A stretch of DNA of 64,000 nucleotides from an uncultured Lachnospiraceae bacterium (lineage in GTDB: Bacteria > Bacillota > Clostridia > Lachnospirales > Lachnospiraceae): positions 1 through 64,000 of the forward strand of contig CAMWBY010000012.1 of assembly GCA_947172645.1 (NCBI GenBank), given 5' to 3'. The notes beneath the pieces were generated by a model. That model worked only from the letters and a program-made list of their open reading frames with translations, made no database searches and was not told where the DNA came from. How positions within the stretch are numbered: position 1 is the stretch's first letter; every line of letters begins with the position of its first letter. A program made the position numbers and the translations under genes. Shown here in pieces: positions 18,661-29,300 of the stretch.

Positions 18661-19971
18661 CTAATCTGTCCCGTCTTCCTCCAGTTCTTCTTCCTCCAAC
18701 ACCAATTTGATTGCCCACGGCGGCACCTTCGGCGCGTTCTCGTCGTCATGCAGGAACACAAAAGCCACGTCGTAATCAGGCATCCTCTCCGGATACACGC
18801 CGTATCCGTCGGTAAAATAAATCAACCCTTTCAGGTTATCAAATTCCTGCTCTTCTTTTAATTTCTCTATATAAGTAAATACCGGCCTGAAATCCGTAGA
18901 ACCAAACCCGGTAAGCTTCCCATGTTCCATAAAGTCATCGAACTCTTTTCGTCCGGTAATCTTCACATCCTGCCTGACCTCACTGTCGCACTGGATAATA
19001 TGCACATTAATCTTACTGAAAAAGTTTTCGCTCTCCTGCATGATATTATAAGTCTTCTGCAAAAAAGCCTGCACCGTCTTGCCCCGGCAGGAAGCGGATG
19101 TATCCAGCGCGATGACGAAATCCTTGATTTTATGGCTGTCCTTATACTCAAGCGGCTCCACAAGAGGCATATTGCCATAAGTATCCAGGCCGTAGGTATA
19201 ATAAATATAGTCAAATTCATCGTCGTTGACCTGGACAGACTCGCCAAGCACCATGAATTTCCTCAGAAAATCCGTGTAATCATATCGTTCCCTGGTGGCT
19301 TCTTTCAGATTCTGCTCGATGCTCTCAGCGTTGTTCCTGTCCTTGCTAAAGCTCTTTAAATCCGCCTTGATGCGCTCGCTGACCTTACGCCACTCTTCCT
19401 GTGACAGTTTAAGTTCTTCCCGTCTGTCCCAATAGATGTGCTCGTCATAATGGCACAGCTTATGCCATTCTTCCGCCGCCTTGGCGGAAGGCTCCTCTAT
19501 CCTGAAATGCCTGTAAATCTTCTCCGCAGTCAGCCCGCCGGCCTGCTTTTTCAAGACTTCCAGACGGCTTTCCAGGGCGTCGTCGCCAGGCATCCTCGTC
19601 AGATGAAGCCCCATGCCCAAAATCGCCGCCTCCACCGCAATGTCCGTAGCCATATCCCAATACTGCCTGCTCATCTTATCCGTCTCAAATCCATGGTAAA
19701 AGATGCAGTGCAGCAGCGTATGCAGATAAAGCCTGGCGGCATAGCCTGGCGCAGACTTATACTGTCTAAGCAACAGCACAGGGTCATAATATAGCTTCGC
19801 CCCGTCGTACAGATGCGCTCCTGTCCCCTCCCGGCATTCCGCCTTGAGCCTGGACAACGCCACATCAAAAAAACGCATGTTGACTAAGATGCCGTCGTGG
19901 GCAAGGCCCATGATTTCCCCTGCCAGGCTGCGTATCTGAAATTGTCTGTCTTCCTTGCTGCCCTTCCCCAT
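18661..19971 (-). CDS. VWA-like protein with DUF2201-type putative metallopeptidase region
   Basis: 436 residues; ATG 19971 has AAAGGAG seven bases upstream. The N-terminal half contains HTLLHCIFYH with His84, His88 and His93, the layout of DUF2201 putative metallopeptidases, but no HExxH glutamate. The C-terminal domain begins DFVIALDTSAS, whose DTSAS (290-294) is a MIDAS metal site of VWA folds. It ends with an acidic tail (EEEELEEDGTD). It probably works with the MoxR ATPase encoded next. Whether the His cluster is catalytic is open. Confidence 0.8.
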   Translation of the reverse strand: MGKGSKEDRQFQIRSLAGEIMGLAHDGILVNMRFFDVALSRLKAECREGTGAHLYDGAKLYYDPVLLLRQYKSAPGYAARLYLHTLLHCIFYHGFETDKMSRQYWDMATDIAVEAAILGMGLHLTRMPGDDALESRLEVLKKQAGGLTAEKIYRHFRIEEPSAKAAEEWHKLCHYDEHIYWDRREELKLSQEEWRKVSERIKADLKSFSKDRNNAESIEQNLKEATRERYDYTDFLRKFMVLGESVQVNDDEFDYIYYTYGLDTYGNMPLVEPLEYKDSHKIKDFVIALDTSASCRGKTVQAFLQKTYNIMQESENFFSKINVHIIQCDSEVRQDVKITGRKEFDDFMEHGKLTGFGSTDFRPVFTYIEKLKEEQEFDNLKGLIYFTDGYGVYPERMPDYDVAFVFLHDDENAPKVPPWAIKLVLEEEELEEDGTD

Positions 19972-19996
19972 AAACAGGCTCCTTTGATAACATTGA

Positions 19997-20030
19997 GATA
20001 GGCGATTCACATTTTCTGCAATCGCCTATC
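19997..20030. repeat. 11-bp inverted repeat before VWA gene
   Basis: GATAGGCGATT and AATCGCCTATC flank a 12-base loop. No T-run follows on either strand, so it is not a standard terminator. It lies between the MBL hydrolase stop and the ribosome binding site of the VWA gene and may be an attenuator or a protein site. Confidence 0.6.
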
Positions 20031-20060
20031 GTTTCGTACATTTATTCTACATCGTTATGC

Positions 20061-20693
20061 CTACTGTATGAACGGATTATATTTCTTCTCATGCCCGATG
20101 GTCGTAAAGTCTCCGTGCCCGGGATATACTTTCGTCTCTTCAGGCAGCACAAACAATCTGTCCTTCACCGAACGCACAAGCGCGCCCATACTGCCTGTGG
20201 CAAGGTCCGTCCGGCCTACCGAATCCATAAAAAGAGTATCGCCCGCAATCAGAATACCATCCTCCTCGAAATAATAGCAACAACTCCCCACCGTATGTCC
20301 CGGCGTGGCAATCAGACGGCATGTCATGCCCGCTATGGTAATCTCTTCGCCGTCTTTCAGATAACGGTCAGGAATGACCGTATACGGCCTGCCTACCTGG
20401 TCCGACACATTCGTCACCGCATCCTCACAGAGAACCTTCTCCGCCTCATAGGCATAGATAGGCGCGCCCGAAAGCTCCCGTAGTTTATTGGTTCCCCATA
20501 TATGGTCGAAATGGGCGTGCGTCAGGAGGATTCCCTTGACGTCCAATCCTTTCTCTTTCAGCGTCTCGTAAATATAGTCGCCCTTGTCTGCCGGGTCGAA
20601 GAAAATCACATCCCCCGAACCTTCACGGTATACAAAATAGCAATTCGTCTGGCAGATGCCAAGCATCAGCCTGCCAATCTTTAAATTAGACAT
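20061..20693 (-). CDS. MBL-fold metallohydrolase (glyoxalase II-like)
   Basis: 210 residues. It has the metal motif THAHFDHIWG, a further ligand His in TPGHTVGSCCYYF, an Asp in LIAGDTLFMDSVGRTDL, and His in VYPGHGDFTTIG. This is the short glyoxalase II/YcbL-like subgroup without the long C-terminal domain, so it probably hydrolyses a thioester such as a hydroxyacyl-thiol. It follows the (p)ppGpp enzyme by 25 bp and is likely co-transcribed, an arrangement common in Firmicutes. Confidence 0.88.
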   Translation of the reverse strand: MSNLKIGRLMLGICQTNCYFVYREGSGDVIFFDPADKGDYIYETLKEKGLDVKGILLTHAHFDHIWGTNKLRELSGAPIYAYEAEKVLCEDAVTNVSDQVGRPYTVIPDRYLKDGEEITIAGMTCRLIATPGHTVGSCCYYFEEDGILIAGDTLFMDSVGRTDLATGSMGALVRSVKDRLFVLPEETKVYPGHGDFTTIGHEKKYNPFIQ

Positions 20694-20718
20694 TATCCTG
20701 TTCTCCTAATATTATCGA

Positions 20719-23025
20719 CTATCCTGTCGTCCTCTCGATATCTATGATACTTTCAATCGTCCTAATCTTATCGATTACGCGCTGCAGTTCTTCCCGGCTG
20801 CAAATCTCGAAACTGACCATAATGGTAGCCGTCCCCTGCTTACTCACCCTCGTATTCAGGGAAAGGATATCGATTCCTTTCTCCGTCAGCGCCCTTGAGA
20901 TATCCGCCAGAAGGCCGTTCCTGTTATTGGCAAAAATACTGATTTCCGCAAAATATTTCCCTTCCGCCTCCACTTGCTGCCACTCCGCGTCAATCAGCCT
21001 GTTGCGGTCCAGCTCGGGCAGGTTCATAATATTGATGCAGTCCGTCCGGTGTATGGAAATTCCTCTTCCCCTGGTAACGAAACCGACTATCTCATCGCCG
21101 GGCACAGGGCTGCAGCACTTGGAAAAACGTACCGCCACATCATGTATGCCCTTGACCACAATCCCACTGCTGCCTTTGTGCGCCCTGTTCCTATTAATCT
21201 GGGCGCTTTCGGCCACCTCCGCCATAACCTCCGCGTCAGTCATCTCTCTGCGGTGGTCATTGTCATACATCTCCTGCATGCGGTTGAGTATCTGTCCCTC
21301 TTTCAGCCCGCCGTGCCCGATGGCGGCGAGCACCGAATCCCAATCCTGGAACCCGTATTTCTTCATGATGGCTTCCTGATACTTAGAAACCAGCACATCC
21401 GTGGGATTAATCGACTTTGCCTTACAGTAATTGGCTATCAGCTCTTTCCCTTTGATAATATTATCGTCTTTGAGTTCATGTTTAAACCACTGGTTAATCT
21501 TATTCTTGGCCTGGGTGCTTTTGACAACTTTCAGCCAGTCGCGGCTGGGCCCCTTGGAGTTCTGGGAGGTCATAATCTCCACCCGGTCGCCGTTCTTAAT
21601 CTCATAGTCAATGGTCACAAGCTTACCGTTGACTCTGGCCCCAATCATCCGGTTGCCTACCGCGCTGTGGATGTTGTAAGCAAAGTCGATGGTCGTGGAG
21701 CCTGCCGGAAGGTTCTTCACATCCCCCGTAGGAGTAAAGCAGTACACGCTGTCGGAGAAGAGATTCAAATCGCTCTTCAAAAGGTTCATAAATTCCTTGT
21801 TATCCGACATGTCTCTCTGCCACTCAAGAATCTGCCGCAGCCAGACTAACTTCTCTTCTTCCTGTGCCTCCACCTTCTTGCCGTCGGAAGCCTCCTTATA
21901 TTTCCAATGGGCGGCAATACCGTATTCCGCCGCCTTATGCATCTCATAAGTCCGAATCTGTATCTCAAAGGGCTGTCCCGTCGTGCCGATTAACGTCGTG
22001 TGCAGAGACTGGTACATGTTGTCTTTCGGCATGGCAATGTAGTCCTTGAACCGTCCCGGGATAGGCTTATACATCTCATGGATAACGCCGAGGGCCGCAT
22101 AACAATCCTTCACCGTATCTACGATAATACGCACCGCGAACAAATCATAAATCTGGTCTATGGTCTTGTTCTGGTTCTTCATTTTTTTGTAAATGCTGAA
22201 AAAGTGTTTGATGCGCCCGTCAATCTGCGCCTTAATGCCGGCTTTCTCAATGTGCACGCTGACCTCGTCAACAATCGTCTGAATATACTGCTCCCGCACG
22301 CTCTTGCGCACCGCAATCTTATTCACCAAGTCATAGTATGCTTCCGGCTCCAGATATTTTAAAGATAAATCGTCCAGTTCTACTTTAATCTTAGATATGC
22401 CCAGCCTTTGGGCGATAGGCGAATAAATGTCCAATGTCTCCCGGGCAATTTCCTGTTGCTTCTCGGGCCTCATATGCTGTAGCGTCCGCATATTGTGCAG
22501 TCTATCCGCCAATTTAATCAAAATAACCCTGATATCCTTCGCCATGGCGAGGAACATCTTGCGCAGGTTCTCCGCCTGCCTCTCCAGTTTCTCCGCATCC
22601 CTGTCTCTGTCCGCACTGTTCTCACCGTGGAAATTCAGTTTCGCCAACTTCGTGACGCCGTCCACAAGAAGCGCTACGTCCGCGCCGAACTTCTCTCTAA
22701 TCTGTTCGTCGGTCATAATCGTATCTTCCACCACGTCATGAAGAAGACCCGCCACGATTGTCTCTTTATCCATCTCCAAATCCGCCAGGATAATGGAAAC
22801 ATAGAGGGGATGGATGATATATGGTTCGCCCGATTTACGCACCTGGTCTTTGTGCGCGTCATAAGCGATGCGGTAAGCCTTCTCAATCAGGGAAATATTG
22901 TCGGATGGATGATATCTGCGCACACGCGTAATAAGCTCCTGGTACAATGTCTCAGGAGTCTGAAATTCTTCAATCGATTCAATTCTTCCGTCGTCAATAA
23001 TGACTTCTCGTTTTTCTTCTGTCAT
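20719..23025 (-). CDS. relA: Bifunctional (p)ppGpp synthetase/hydrolase (Rel/SpoT)
   Basis: 768 residues, the standard Rsh length. The HD hydrolase domain shows HDVVEDT, so hydrolase activity is expected. The synthetase domain has RFKDYIAMPKDNMYQSLHTTL. A TGS domain (VYCFTPTGDVKNLPAGSTTIDFAY), a helical/zinc-finger-like region (FSKCCSPVPGDEIVGFVTRGRG) and a C-terminal ACT domain follow. It makes and degrades the alarmone in response to amino-acid starvation at the ribosome. Confidence 0.96.
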   Translation of the reverse strand: MTEEKREVIIDDGRIESIEEFQTPETLYQELITRVRRYHPSDNISLIEKAYRIAYDAHKDQVRKSGEPYIIHPLYVSIILADLEMDKETIVAGLLHDVVEDTIMTDEQIREKFGADVALLVDGVTKLAKLNFHGENSADRDRDAEKLERQAENLRKMFLAMAKDIRVILIKLADRLHNMRTLQHMRPEKQQEIARETLDIYSPIAQRLGISKIKVELDDLSLKYLEPEAYYDLVNKIAVRKSVREQYIQTIVDEVSVHIEKAGIKAQIDGRIKHFFSIYKKMKNQNKTIDQIYDLFAVRIIVDTVKDCYAALGVIHEMYKPIPGRFKDYIAMPKDNMYQSLHTTLIGTTGQPFEIQIRTYEMHKAAEYGIAAHWKYKEASDGKKVEAQEEEKLVWLRQILEWQRDMSDNKEFMNLLKSDLNLFSDSVYCFTPTGDVKNLPAGSTTIDFAYNIHSAVGNRMIGARVNGKLVTIDYEIKNGDRVEIMTSQNSKGPSRDWLKVVKSTQAKNKINQWFKHELKDDNIIKGKELIANYCKAKSINPTDVLVSKYQEAIMKKYGFQDWDSVLAAIGHGGLKEGQILNRMQEMYDNDHRREMTDAEVMAEVAESAQINRNRAHKGSSGIVVKGIHDVAVRFSKCCSPVPGDEIVGFVTRGRGISIHRTDCINIMNLPELDRNRLIDAEWQQVEAEGKYFAEISIFANNRNGLLADISRALTEKGIDILSLNTRVSKQGTATIMVSFEICSREELQRVIDKIRTIESIIDIERTTG

Positions 23026-23076
23026 AGTCTCACCAGTGCCTCTTTATAAATGCACAAAAACGCATCGTTACTTGAC

Positions 23077-23105
23077 ATTATAATATTATTTTCAAGACAA
23101 GTCAA
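23077..23105 (-). promoter_or_regulatory. relA promoter
   Basis: Minus strand: TTGACT (23100-23105), 17-bp spacer, TATAAT (23077-23082), about 50 bp before the relA start. Near-consensus sigma-A promoter. Confidence 0.85.
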
Positions 23106-23133
23106 AATATTATTGCAGAATTTGGAGGGGCAG

Positions 23134-23240
23134 ATAAGAAAGAGGCTGCCGCAAATATGGCGTATCCGCAATATATAGTTTTGACATTCGCTGTACTCAT
23201 ACCATATATTGTTGTGCATTGCCATTTTGCGACAGCCTCT
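23134..23240 (-). terminator. Long hairpin terminator after groEL
   Basis: Arms of about 20 bases (23141-23161 and 23221-23240) built on AGAGGCTG..CAGCCTCT pair closely, and an inner CAATATAT/ATATATTG stem extends the fold. On the minus strand TTCTTATCTG follows. The roughly 100-nt hairpin is far larger than a normal terminator. Confidence 0.7.
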
Positions 23241-23292
23241 GCATTTTACATTATTTCCGCCTAATTGTGGCAGAAACAGGCCGTTCCATGAT

Positions 23293-24987
<1,695 letters not shown>

Positions 24988-25029
24988 CTATTACTATCCC
25001 GTTATTTAAGCTTATGCCCTGGCACGCTC

Positions 25030-25314
25030 TTACTGGATAACCGCCAGAATGTCATTCTGTCTTACGATGATGTACTCTTCCTCATCCAGCTTCACTTCCG
25101 TCCCTGCATATTTGGAATAAATCACCTGGTCGCCAACCTTGACTTCCATCTTCACTTCTTTACCGTCCACCATGCCGCCCGGCCCTACCGCTACGACTTC
25201 CGCCTGCTGCGGTTTCTCTTTGCTCTGTCCTGGCAATACGATGCCGGATTTGGTTGTCTCTTCTGCAACTAACTGTTTCAATACAACTCTGTCTCCAAGT
25301 GGTGTTAATTTCAT
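25030..25314 (-). CDS. groES: Co-chaperonin GroES (HSP10)
   Basis: 94 residues. It has MKLTPLGDRVVLKQL, the mobile loop around ETTKSGIVLPGQ, and the dome region VGPGGMVDGKE. First gene of the operon, 114 bp before groEL, with an AAGGAGG-type site before the ATG. Confidence 0.98.
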   Translation of the reverse strand: MKLTPLGDRVVLKQLVAEETTKSGIVLPGQSKEKPQQAEVVAVGPGGMVDGKEVKMEVKVGDQVIYSKYAGTEVKLDEEEYIIVRQNDILAVIQ

Positions 25315-25356
25315 GTCCGTTGCCTCCTTATAATGAACTCATGTGTTTTCTTATTA

Positions 25357-25383
25357 TTAGCACTCTTTTATGTCGAGTGCTAA
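25357..25383. promoter_or_regulatory. CIRCE operator (HrcA site) of groESL
   Basis: A perfect TTAGCACTC-N9-GAGTGCTAA inverted repeat, 43 bp before the groES start. HrcA binds this element to repress groESL until heat stress. hrcA is not in the window. Confidence 0.97.
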
Positions 25384-25395
25384 TTGCTAAAACAT

Positions 25396-25424
25396 ATATT
25401 AGCTTCACATGAATATGTTTGCAA
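25396..25424 (-). promoter_or_regulatory. groESL promoter
   Basis: Minus strand: TTGCAA (25419-25424), 17-bp spacer, TAATAT (25396-25401), directly upstream of CIRCE so the operator covers the transcription start. Confidence 0.7.
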
Positions 25425-25559
25425 ATTGGTTTACCTCTATTTATAACATATATTCTTTTATTATCTCTTATTTTCTTATTTTTACTCTTTTTTTCTTGTT
25501 TTCCGGTAAAAAAAGGGATTTAATATTTATTTTATAAATTTCTTACGAAGATATTATCA

Positions 25560-25652
25560 ATCGAGTAGGGAAGATTTCTTCCCCAACTCACCGCGCGCCC
25601 CGTGCCCCGCATGAGCGGCATACCTCATCTGCACGGGGCTGTGCATCAAAAA
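25560..25652. repeat. Structured intergenic repeat, copy 2
   Basis: Second copy of the element at 12075-12166. It has the same order: GGGAAGA/TCTTCCC hairpin, then CCCCGTGC/GCACGGGG around CCGC/GCGG, ending GTGCATCAAAA. Differences between copies tend to fall where pairing is kept. Again it abuts the T-run of an intrinsic terminator. Confidence 0.8.
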
Positions 25653-25687
25653 AAACAGCGCTTCCTGCATTTTTGCACGGAAAGCGC
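25648..25687 (-). terminator. Terminator after GGDEF gene
   Basis: Minus strand: GCGCTTTCC and GGAAGCGC form a stem with one bulge around a short loop, then TGTTTTTTTT (25648-25655). A T-rich run also follows on the plus strand. Confidence 0.85.
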
Positions 25688-25721
25688 CGCTTCTTTTTGT
25701 CATTATTTTCTTATGCTAACG

Positions 25722-26654
25722 TTAACCTTGGACGCCGTGTTCCAGTCTTTCCCGGTATCCGGCAGCATTCTTGACTTCAAACTTGTTATTGAACATCTCG
25801 TACTCTGCATCCGGTAACTTATCCTGGAGCAGTTCTTCCACATTTGTCTTGTAGACGACGCCACAGGCAACCGAAGGAGCTAAAACCGGGTCCTCATAAT
25901 CCATGCAGGCTTTCTGTACTCTCGCGCAGTACTCTTCCGCCTCTCCGTCCTCCGCCCCAGGAATCAGCGTGATAAACACATCGCCGTCCACGCGCCCAAT
26001 CACATAATCCGGCTTGGATTCCTGTCTCAGGATATCGGCTATCGTCTTAATCAGCCTGTCGCTCTCCTCGTCGCCAAAATGGTCGTTGGCAAATTTCCAG
26101 TCGTTAATGTTCACATTGATTACGGCAACCGGGACAACCTCCGCGCTGTCAATAGCGCTCATGCGCTCCTCAAAATAATGCTTATGGTATACGCCCGTCA
26201 GCACGTCCTCATTCTCGCCCTTGGCGGTCTGTACATGCTTCACGCCCACTTTATCTTCCAGCTCATCCATATAAATAGAAGATTCCATATGTAAGTATGC
26301 CTCTTCACCCCAATGGGAAAGCATACTGGCAAACCCGTCCAGAAGATGCTCTACTTCCTGGCGCTTCTCCTGGGGCACCTTATTCGTCTCCGCATAGAGA
26401 TGGGCGATGGTTCTTCCATAAACCCTGACTTTACGTCCGGGCTCCCCAACCACGTCCGGTGTGAATCCTGCAAAACCGCCCACAGACACGACCTTCTCTC
26501 CATGCCTCTCCGTAATCAGAAGAGCCGCCCCCGTCACCGCGCACAGCGCCTTGCAAAATTCCGTCAGCGTATCAAACGGATACAGATTATCCAATGCGTA
26601 ATTTCTGATGTTTTCTTTAATCCTCTTCTCGAAAGAAATTGTCTTATAATTCAT
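25722..26654 (-). CDS. Degenerate GGDEF-domain protein
   Basis: 310 residues. The N-terminal half (about 25-145) looks like a sensory domain (CKALCAVTGAALLITE, then VYGRTIAHLYAE), reminiscent of PocR/GAF-type ligand domains. The C-terminal half has the GGDEF fold (LTGVYHKHYFEERM, VAVINVNINDWKFANDHFGDEESDRLIKTIADILR), but the signature is VDGDVF instead of GGDEF, losing the first Gly and the catalytic Glu. It is therefore probably not an active diguanylate cyclase; it may bind GTP or act as a regulator. Followed by its own terminator. Confidence 0.8.
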   Translation of the reverse strand: MNYKTISFEKRIKENIRNYALDNLYPFDTLTEFCKALCAVTGAALLITERHGEKVVSVGGFAGFTPDVVGEPGRKVRVYGRTIAHLYAETNKVPQEKRQEVEHLLDGFASMLSHWGEEAYLHMESSIYMDELEDKVGVKHVQTAKGENEDVLTGVYHKHYFEERMSAIDSAEVVPVAVINVNINDWKFANDHFGDEESDRLIKTIADILRQESKPDYVIGRVDGDVFITLIPGAEDGEAEEYCARVQKACMDYEDPVLAPSVACGVVYKTNVEELLQDKLPDAEYEMFNNKFEVKNAAGYRERLEHGVQG

Positions 26655-26826
26655 AATCCGTGAATTCTCCTATTCCAATATATTTTCGGTCCGTTGCATT
26701 ACCATTCAGGCAATCTTCCGCTTTCGAAGCTTATAAGCCTATTTTAACAAATAAAAGCGTACTTGTGAAGCCGAAAATAATTGTTCTGATTCTTCCTTCA
26801 GGCATACAAAAGCATCTCCATATTAC

Positions 26827-26870
26827 AAAAAAGCACTGGATAAAGGAATTGTCATTCCCGCATCCAGTGC
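26827..26870 (-). terminator. Terminator after tpiA
   Basis: Minus strand: GCACTGGAT pairs with ATCCAGTGC (26862-26870 with 26833-26841), followed by TTTTTTG. It ends the gap-pgk-tpiA run. Confidence 0.92.
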
Positions 26871-26889
26871 CTCTTGTCATTTATGCTTC

Positions 26890-27639
26890 TTATTTATAAT
26901 TCACAATCTTGCCGAAGTCAGCTTTCAGGGAAGCGCCGCCTACCAGACCGCCATCGATATCAGGCTGTCCGAACAACTCGGCCGCATTGCCTGCATTGAC
27001 AGAACCGCCGTACTGGATGCGTACAGCCTCAGCCGTAGCGTCGTCATAAATCTCCGCAATGCACTCACGGATGCCCTTACATACTTCTTCCGCCTGCTCT
27101 GTGGTGGCCGTCTTGCCTGTGCCAATCGCCCAAATCGGCTCATATGCGATAACCATGCCTTTCACCTGGTCTGCGGTGATTTCTGTCAAGTCAGATTTAA
27201 TCTGCAATCTAATCCAGTCCATGGTAACGCCCATCTCTCTCTGCTCCAATGTCTCGCCACAGCAAAGAATCGGTACAAGGCCCGCCTCGAAAGCTTTCTT
27301 TACTTTCTTATTAAGCAGCACGTCGTCCTCTTTGAAGTAATCACGTCTCTCGGAATGCCCGATGATAACGTATTTTGCGCCCGCATCTTTAATCATAGCT
27401 GCGGAAATCTCGCCTGTGTATGCGCCCTTCTCCTCGAAGTACATATTCTCTGCGCCTACTTCTACGTTGGTGCCTTTCACAGCCTCAACAACCGGTACGA
27501 TGTCAATTGCAGGTACGCAGTATACTACGTCCACATCATCGGATTTCACCAAATCCTTCAGCTCATCACATAATTTCACTGCCTCGCTGGGAGTCATGTT
27601 CATCTTCCAGTTGCCGGCTACGATTTTCTTTCTTGCCAT
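26890..27639 (-). CDS. tpiA: Triosephosphate isomerase
   Basis: 249 residues with NWKMNMT at the start, catalytic His in [12 protein letters not shown] and catalytic Glu in [14 protein letters not shown], and the phosphate loop IQYGGSVN near the end. It interconverts dihydroxyacetone phosphate and glyceraldehyde 3-phosphate. Last gene of the gap-pgk-tpiA order. Confidence 0.98.
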   Translation of the reverse strand: MARKKIVAGNWKMNMTPSEAVKLCDELKDLVKSDDVDVVYCVPAIDIVPVVEAVKGTNVEVGAENMYFEEKGAYTGEISAAMIKDAGAKYVIIGHSERRDYFKEDDVLLNKKVKKAFEAGLVPILCCGETLEQREMGVTMDWIRLQIKSDLTEITADQVKGMVIAYEPIWAIGTGKTATTEQAEEVCKGIRECIAEIYDDATAEAVRIQYGGSVNAGNAAELFGQPDIDGGLVGGASLKADFGKIVNYK

Positions 27640-27690
27640 TTTTGTTCTCTCCTTATATACTTAATTTTCTTCCGCCACTCCAGGATTCTT

Positions 27691-27772
27691 TATTTGTCGT
27701 CTGCTGCCTATAACGTGGCGTTATGGCAGTTTACTCTTTGGCTGCCTATTTGTCGTCTGCTGCCATAACGCC
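27691..27772. repeat. Inverted and direct duplication of the pgk 3' end
   Basis: The last bases of pgk (27760-27772, CTGCCATAACGCC on plus) recur inverted at 27717-27729 (13 of 13). TATTTGTCGTCTGCTGCC (27748-27765) recurs directly at 27691-27708. The inverted pair would form a hairpin that includes the pgk stop region, between pgk and tpiA. Confidence 0.85.
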
Positions 27773-28978
27773 GGGAAGCTCTTTGCCTTCCAGGAACTCT
27801 AAGGATGCACCGCCGCCTGTGGAGATATGTGACATCTTGTCTGCAAATCCTAACTGGTTAACAGCCGCCGCACTGTCGCCGCCGCCGATAATGGTTGTAG
27901 CGGAAGTCTCGGCCAGAGATTTTGCAACCGCGATGGTACCTTTTGCAAGAACCGGATTCTCAAATACGCCCATCGGTCCATTCCATACTACGGTCTTCGC
28001 AGATTTCACAGCGTCAGCGTACAGCTCCGCCGTCTTCGTACCGATATCAAGACCCTCTTTGTCAGCCGGAATCTTGTCAGCGTCCACAACTTCCACTTCA
28101 ATCTCTGCGTCAATCGGGTTCGGGAAAGCGGATGCAACCGTGGTATCGATAGGGAGAAGAAGCTTCTTGCCAAGTTTCTCAGCCTTAGCCATCATCTCTT
28201 TACAGTAGTCAAGTTTCTCATCGTCCACTAAAGAATTGCCGATTTCCATTCCCTGCGCTTTCAGGAAAGTAAACGCCATACCGCCGCCGATAATGAGAGT
28301 ATCGCACTTCTCGAGAAGGTTATTGATAACATTCAGCTTGTCAGCCACTTTAGCGCCGCCAAGGATTGCCACGAAAGGCCTTACCGGATTCTCAACCGCA
28401 TTGCCCAGGAAATCAATTTCCTTCTGCATTAAATAACCAACAGCATTCTCGCCGCCTTTTTCGGAAATATATTTTGTAACAACTGCAACGGACGCATGAG
28501 CCCTGTGCGCGGAACCGAAAGCGTCGCATACATATACGTCTGCAAGGTCCGCCAGTTCCTTAGCGAAAGCCTCTCCCGCATCCTTGGGTTTGGTCTCCTC
28601 TTTGCCACGGAAACGCGTATTCTGAAGGAGCACTACGTCGCCTTCGTTCATCGCTGCAACGGCTGCCGTAGCCGCCTCTCCGGTTACATTGTAATCTGCC
28701 ACGAAATTAACAGGCTTGCCCAATTTCTCGGAAAGTCTCTCTGCAACAGGCGCAAGGGATTCTCCCTCGTTGGGGCCGTTCTTTACTTTGCCAAGATGGG
28801 AGCAAAGGATTACTTTGCCGCCGTCGGCAATCAGTTTATTGATTGTAGGCAGAGCCGCCACAATACGTGTCTCGTCAGTAATCTTGCCCTCTTTCAACGG
28901 CACATTGAAATCGCATCTTACAAGGACGCGTTTGCCCTTCACATTAATATCATCTACGGATTTCTTATTCAAAGACAT
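27746..28978 (-). CDS. pgk: Phosphoglycerate kinase
   Basis: 410 residues from the ATG at 28978 with AGGAGG upstream. It has [13 protein letters not shown], the 3-phosphoglycerate site around [15 protein letters not shown], and the nucleotide-binding [13 protein letters not shown] near the C-terminus. It transfers the phosphate of 1,3-bisphosphoglycerate to ADP. Middle gene of the cluster, with an unusual duplication at its 3' end. Confidence 0.98.
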   Translation of the reverse strand: MSLNKKSVDDINVKGKRVLVRCDFNVPLKEGKITDETRIVAALPTINKLIADGGKVILCSHLGKVKNGPNEGESLAPVAERLSEKLGKPVNFVADYNVTGEAATAAVAAMNEGDVVLLQNTRFRGKEETKPKDAGEAFAKELADLADVYVCDAFGSAHRAHASVAVVTKYISEKGGENAVGYLMQKEIDFLGNAVENPVRPFVAILGGAKVADKLNVINNLLEKCDTLIIGGGMAFTFLKAQGMEIGNSLVDDEKLDYCKEMMAKAEKLGKKLLLPIDTTVASAFPNPIDAEIEVEVVDADKIPADKEGLDIGTKTAELYADAVKSAKTVVWNGPMGVFENPVLAKGTIAVAKSLAETSATTIIGGGDSAAAVNQLGFADKMSHISTGGGASLEFLEGKELPGVMAADDK

Positions 28979-29063
28979 TATTCTATCCTCCTGATTTATC
29001 AACTTATATTTTTCGTTATCAGAAATTATCTTCTTCTCCCGGCCCCGTATAACCAACGACCGG

Positions 29064-29098
29064 AAAAAAGAGACCCGGCCCAACGGCCGAGCCTCTCT
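29064..29098 (-). terminator. Terminator between gap and pgk
   Basis: Minus strand: AGAGAGGCTCGGCC loops back on GGCCGGGTCT, followed by TTTTTT. It lies about 200 bp after the gap stop, so gap may be terminated partly before pgk. Confidence 0.85.
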
Positions 29099-29135
29099 AC
29101 TTTACATCCCATATACTTTTCTTCCAAGCTTCCGT

Positions 29136-29285
29136 GAAGTTGATTCCCTTCCGCTCTTCCGTTTATCCGAGTTTGCGAAGTTAATTTTCCCTCCGCTTAT
29201 CCGAATCCGCGTAGCGAATCTCGCAAAGTTAATCCCCTTCCGCTTATTCGAGTTCGCGAAGCGAATCTCGCAAAGTTAATCTCGA
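29136..29285. repeat. Tandem degenerate ~47-bp palindromic repeats after gap
   Basis: Units start at 29136, 29177, 29225 and, partial, 29272. Each has a GAAGTTAAT-like head, CCGCTTATCCGA and CGAGTTCGCGAAGCGAATCTCG. The last part is an imperfect palindrome. Related single units occur near 50311, 59640 and 59728. This fills most of the 322-bp gap between gap and pgk. Confidence 0.85.
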
Positions 29286-29300
29286 AGAGATTTACTTTTT

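Noticed and set aside
23022-23225. A 67-codon frame between relA and groEL
   Set aside because: It lies in the long hairpin and relA leader, and has no ribosome site.
29136-29285. CRISPR array
   Set aside because: Units are tandem and degenerate without unique spacers of constant length, and no cas gene is present.
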